8,366 bases of DNA from an uncultured Eubacteriales bacterium (GTDB taxonomy: Bacteria > Bacillota > Clostridia > Christensenellales > UBA1242). Positions 6,101 to 8,366 of the stretch are shown one piece after another. Numbering within the stretch: position 1 is the stretch's first letter; each line of letters begins with the position of its first letter. The notes under the pieces were generated by a model. That model worked only from the letters and a program-made list of their open reading frames with translations, had not been told where the DNA came from and searched no databases. The DNA lies in NCBI GenBank assembly GCA_902796635.1, contig CADBPU010000017.1:1-8366 (forward strand). Direction: 5' to 3'. The position numbers and the translations under genes are program-made.

Positions 6101-6182
6101 GTATCTAACAAATGCTAACATTGATGTTTTTAGCCAAAGTTAATTTTGGTTAATTCTATTCATTGTTAAAAAGGAGGTGCGT
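6101..6182 (+). other. Structured 5' leader of the small gene-recO unit
   Basis: About 80 nt without a gene separate the promoter from the next start. It holds a small hairpin (GCTAACA at 6114-6120 with the 3' arm 6125-6134, TTGA loop, three-base bulge). A second hairpin follows, CCAAA (6134-6138) with TTTGG (6145-6149). GTTAATT is repeated at 6139-6145 and 6149-6155, ten bases apart. I recognise no known riboswitch class. Confidence 0.3.
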
Positions 6183-6350
6183 ATGAAATCAAACATAGAA
6201 AAATTGCAGTTGTTGAGAAATATGGCAATTCTTACAAAAGACCCTTTGCAGTTTGGACTCACTTCTCTTTTGATTGATTTGGAATATGGCACTGAATATG
6301 AGAGAATGGTAGCAAAAACAAAAGAAAAAATTGAGGAGTTGACATTATAA
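6183..6350 (+). CDS. Unrecognised 55-residue protein upstream of recO
   Basis: A small open frame that I judge real because it starts with ATG after a near-perfect ribosome binding site (AAAGGAGGTG, 6170-6179), ends exactly where recO begins, and keeps typical codon use. The protein is soluble-looking and probably all helical. The first helix is about 4-18 (NIEKLQLLRNMAIL). The turn KDPLQFG follows at 19-25, then LTSLLIDLEYGTEYERMV at 26-43 and a charged helix AKTKEKIEELTL (44-55). There are no Cys residues and no signal peptide or membrane segment. B. subtilis has a small gene, yqzL, just before recO, but this sequence does not look like YqzL. Function unknown; co-expression with recO is likely from the zero-base spacing. 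Confidence 0.7.
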   Translation: MKSNIEKLQLLRNMAILTKDPLQFGLTSLLIDLEYGTEYERMVAKTKEKIEELTL

Positions 6351-7079
6351 TTGACAGAAACACAAATTGTTAAAGGCATTGTTCTTTCTTCTTTTGATTA
6401 TAAAGAAAAGGACAAGCTTGTTGAAGTTTTCACGTTAGAGTTTGGCAAAATAACTGCTGTGCTCAAAGGTTGCAAATCACCAAACGCAAAACTCAAATTT
6501 GCTTTTCAACCATTCTGCTTTGCAGAATTTAGCATTGTAAAGCTTGGAAAGTTTTATCAAATAATTGACGCAAAACTTATTGATAGTTTTTTTGATTTAA
6601 CTTTGGATTTGAATACATATTATCTTTCTTCTCTCATTTTGGAATTGGTTTCTGTTTCGGTAGAATTTGAAGAACAGAATCCGTATTTATTTCTTTTATG
6701 CATTAATGCACTCAAACACGTTTGTTATGATAACTTGCCAGCCGATTTGGTTGTGGCAAAATTTTGTGAAGATATCATGAATATGCTTGGCTATAAAATC
6801 AACTATCAAACTTGTTCAAATTGCGGTATGCCATATCTCGGTAAAGTATATTTGAACCTAGATAGTGGTGCTTTTGTTTGTCAGGCGTGCAAAAGTGAAA
6901 ATTGCTTGCAAATCTCAAATCAGGCGTTTTCATTACTCAAAATTTTGAGTAATACAGAGTATGACCGACTTGGTAGTATAAAAATACCAAGCAGTGTTGC
7001 ACGTGAGTGTATTTTGACAATATGCCAAAATTTGGAGCATCGTTTGTTCAAAATAATACATAGTGCAAAATTTATATAG
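6351..7079 (+). CDS. recO: DNA repair protein RecO
   Basis: A 242-residue RecO, a normal length. RecO anneals single strands and, with RecF/RecR, loads RecA onto SSB-coated DNA. The N-terminal OB fold shows the family pattern: VKGIVLSSFDYKEKDKLVEV (7-26) and FTLEFGKITAVLKGCKS (27-43). The helical middle includes YYLSSLILELVSV (90-102). A zinc-finger-like site is formed by C155/C158 in CSNCG and C177/C180 in CQAC. The start is TTG 6351, directly abutting the TAA of the small upstream gene. GAGGAG (6333-6338) lies 12 nt before it, a long spacing, so initiation is probably coupled to termination upstream. No ATG or GTG is available near the conserved N-terminus, so TTG is the best choice. Confidence 0.92.
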   Translation: MTETQIVKGIVLSSFDYKEKDKLVEVFTLEFGKITAVLKGCKSPNAKLKFAFQPFCFAEFSIVKLGKFYQIIDAKLIDSFFDLTLDLNTYYLSSLILELVSVSVEFEEQNPYLFLLCINALKHVCYDNLPADLVVAKFCEDIMNMLGYKINYQTCSNCGMPYLGKVYLNLDSGAFVCQACKSENCLQISNQAFSLLKILSNTEYDRLGSIKIPSSVARECILTICQNLEHRLFKIIHSAKFI

Positions 7080-7087
7080 CTTAATTT

Positions 7088-7108
7088 ATTTACAATTTTA
7101 TTGTAAAT
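7088..7108 (+). terminator. Possible weak terminator after recO (AT-rich hairpin)
   Basis: ATTTACAAT (7088-7096) pairs perfectly with ATTGTAAAT (7100-7108) around a TTT loop, nine bases after the recO stop, followed by the T-rich TTTATTAATATT. Only one G-C pair is present, so termination would be inefficient. The left arm also contains the candidate -35 of ppdK. Confidence 0.35.
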
Positions 7109-7118
7109 TTATTAATAT
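7089..7118 (+). promoter_or_regulatory. Candidate ppdK promoter
   Basis: TTTACA (7089-7094) matches the -35 consensus at five of six positions. TAATAT (7113-7118) matches the -10 at four of six, with an 18-nt spacer. Transcription would start near 7125, inside the palindrome at 7122-7142. Confidence 0.35.
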
Positions 7119-7121
7119 TCT

Positions 7122-7142
7122 TTTTGTGGAAATTCCACAAAA
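7122..7142. promoter_or_regulatory. 21-bp palindrome upstream of ppdK, candidate operator
   Basis: The arms TTTTGTGGAA (7122-7131) and TTCCACAAAA (7133-7142) are perfectly complementary around a single central A. It ends 14 bp before the ppdK ribosome binding site and overlaps the predicted transcription start, the usual place for a repressor operator. No U-tract follows on the + strand, so it does not read as a terminator. The binding protein is unknown. Confidence 0.5.
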
Positions 7143-7168
7143 TACAAACTATGGATAAGGAGAAAGAG

Positions 7169-8366
7169 ATGGAAAAGAAATTTGTTTACATGTTCAGCGA
7201 AGGCAATGCCAACATGCGTGAACTACTTGGTGGAAAAGGTGCAAATCTTGCAGAGATGACAAACATTGGTTTGCCAGTGCCACAGGGCTTTACAATTTCA
7301 ACAGAAGCTTGCACACAATATTATGAAGACGGCAGACAAATCAATGCAGATATTCAAGTAGAAATTATGAAGAATATCGAAAAGCTTGAAGAATTAACAG
7401 GCAAAAAATTTGGAGATAAAGAAAATCCACTTTTGGTTTCAGTTCGTTCTGGTGCAAGGGCAAGTATGCCTGGTATGATGGATACAATCTTAAATCTTGG
7501 TCTTAATGAAGAAGTTGTTGAAGTTTTGGCAAAAAAATCAAACAATCCAAGATGGGCTTATGATTGCTATAGAAGATTTATTCAAATGTTTAGCGACGTT
7601 GTTATGGAAGTGTCAAAAAAGGATTTTGAAGTTCTTATTGACAGAAAGAAGGAAGAAAAAGGTGTGCATTTTGATGTTGAACTAACAGCAGAAGATTTGA
7701 AAGACCTTGCAAATCAATTCAAAGCAAAGTATAAAGAAGCACTTGGAAGAGAGTTTCCAACTGACCCAAAAGAACAATTATTTGAAGCAATAAAAGCCGT
7801 GTTCCGTTCATGGGACAACCCAAGGGCAAATATATATCGTATGGACCATGACATTCCATACAGTTGGGGTACAGCTGTAAATGTACAAATGATGGCATTT
7901 GGAAATATGGGTGATGATTGTGGAACAGGTGTTGCTTTTACAAGAAATCCTGCAACAGGTGAAAAGGGTCTTATGGGTGAGTTTTTGATGAACGCACAAG
8001 GTGAAGACGTTGTTGCTGGTGTAAGAACACCAATGCCAATTTCAAAAATGGCAGAAGTTTTGCCAGATGTTTACAATCAATTTTTGGAAGTTTGCAAAAC
8101 ACTAGAAAATCATTACCACGATATGCAAGATATGGAGTTTACAATCGAAAAAGGAAAACTCTATATGCTTCAAACAAGAAACGGAAAGAGAACAGCAGCC
8201 GCTGCAATCCGTATTGCTTGCGACCTTATTGATGAAGGTATGATTACAGAGCAAGAAGCATTGATGCAAATTGATGCAAAGAGTTTGGACATGCTTTTGC
8301 ACCCAACATTTGATGCAAAGGCACTTGCGGAAGCAGACAAAAATAATGTTGTTGGCAAAGGTATCG
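7169..8366 (+). CDS. ppdK: Pyruvate, phosphate dikinase, N-terminal part (cut by window end)
   Basis: The first 399 codons of PPDK, normally about 870-880 residues. It interconverts ATP + Pi + pyruvate with AMP + PPi + PEP, working in glycolysis or gluconeogenesis in many anaerobes. The visible part is the ATP-grasp nucleotide-binding domain. The N-terminus has FVYMFSEGNANMRELLGGKG with the ATP-binding Lys at 23. SVRSGARASMPGMMDT is at 91-106 with Arg93. FGNMGDDCGTGVAFTRNP and FLMNAQGEDVVAG are both conserved. D321, E323 and R337 (in LQTRNGKRTA) fall at the numbering I recall for the Clostridium symbiosum enzyme. The phosphohistidine and PEP/pyruvate domains lie beyond the edge. ATG 7169 follows AAGGAG (7157-7162) at 6 nt; an in-frame ATG at 7151 would contain that site and is rejected. 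Codons are less AT-rich than in most neighbours, suggesting high expression. Confidence 0.97.
   Translation, partial: MEKKFVYMFSEGNANMRELLGGKGANLAEMTNIGLPVPQGFTISTEACTQYYEDGRQINADIQVEIMKNIEKLEELTGKKFGDKENPLLVSVRSGARASMPGMMDTILNLGLNEEVVEVLAKKSNNPRWAYDCYRRFIQMFSDVVMEVSKKDFEVLIDRKKEEKGVHFDVELTAEDLKDLANQFKAKYKEALGREFPTDPKEQLFEAIKAVFRSWDNPRANIYRMDHDIPYSWGTAVNVQMMAFGNMGDDCGTGVAFTRNPATGEKGLMGEFLMNAQGEDVVAGVRTPMPISKMAEVLPDVYNQFLEVCKTLENHYHDMQDMEFTIEKGKLYMLQTRNGKRTAAAAIRIACDLIDEGMITEQEALMQIDAKSLDMLLHPTFDAKALAEADKNNVVGKGI

Noticed and set aside
6140..6379. 79-codon - strand open frame opposite the small gene before recO
   Set aside because: The + strand reading has a near-perfect ribosome binding site and exact junction with recO; the - strand frame has neither.
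7122..7142. Palindrome before ppdK as an intrinsic terminator for recO
   Set aside because: The hairpin is followed by AATACAAACT rather than a U-tract on the + strand, so a DNA operator fits better.
1..8366. CRISPR arrays, insertion sequences, tRNA/rRNA genes, att sites
   Set aside because: Reading both strands showed no regularly spaced repeats, transposase or integrase motifs, or tRNA-like cloverleaf segments.

Overview
The window is low-GC (roughly 30% G+C by eye) bacterial chromosome. Gene content, strong AAGGAG-type ribosome binding sites and two sporulation-associated genes (yqfC, yqfD) point to an endospore-forming or formerly spore-forming Firmicute, most likely a clostridial-type lineage. 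TGG is used for Trp and TGA only as a stop. No rRNA, tRNA, mobile element, prophage or CRISPR array was seen.

Layout. (1) 54-3693, + strand: a close-packed run nfeD (short form) - floA (flotillin-like) - an unrecognised single-pass membrane protein with a charged tail - yqfC - yqfD. This is the core of the Firmicutes yqeZ-yqfA-yqfB-yqfC-yqfD neighbourhood. A promoter lies at 2-30. The run ends at a bidirectional hairpin terminator (3704-3732) shared with the convergent lysR. (2) 3719-4600, - strand: a LysR-type regulator, divergent from coaC. The intergenic region has a 25-bp dyad that fits an LTTR operator. (3) 4689-5958, + strand: coaC and coaB as two separate genes (the streptococcal/enterococcal arrangement), covering two consecutive steps of coenzyme A synthesis, followed by a terminator at 5983-6007. 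(4) 6066-7079, + strand: a promoter, an 80-nt leader with small hairpins, an unrecognised 55-aa gene with a very strong ribosome binding site, and recO starting with TTG directly after that gene's stop. (5) 7169-end, + strand: the first 399 codons of pyruvate, phosphate dikinase (ppdK), preceded by a possible promoter and a 21-bp palindrome placed like a repressor operator.

How it fits together: the first block is membrane organisation (flotillin microdomain with its NfeD partner) joined to spore-formation genes. The middle is CoA synthesis with a possible dedicated regulator. The last part is recombinational repair and PEP/pyruvate metabolism. In Bacillus, a block including phoH, ybeY, dgkA, cdd and era normally lies between yqfD and recO. 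Here it is replaced by lysR-coaC-coaB. I see no obviously new defence or mobile system. The best leads are the unrecognised gene in the floA operon, RNA structure around the yqfC start, the ppdK palindrome, the LysR-coaC dyad and the small gene coupled to recO.
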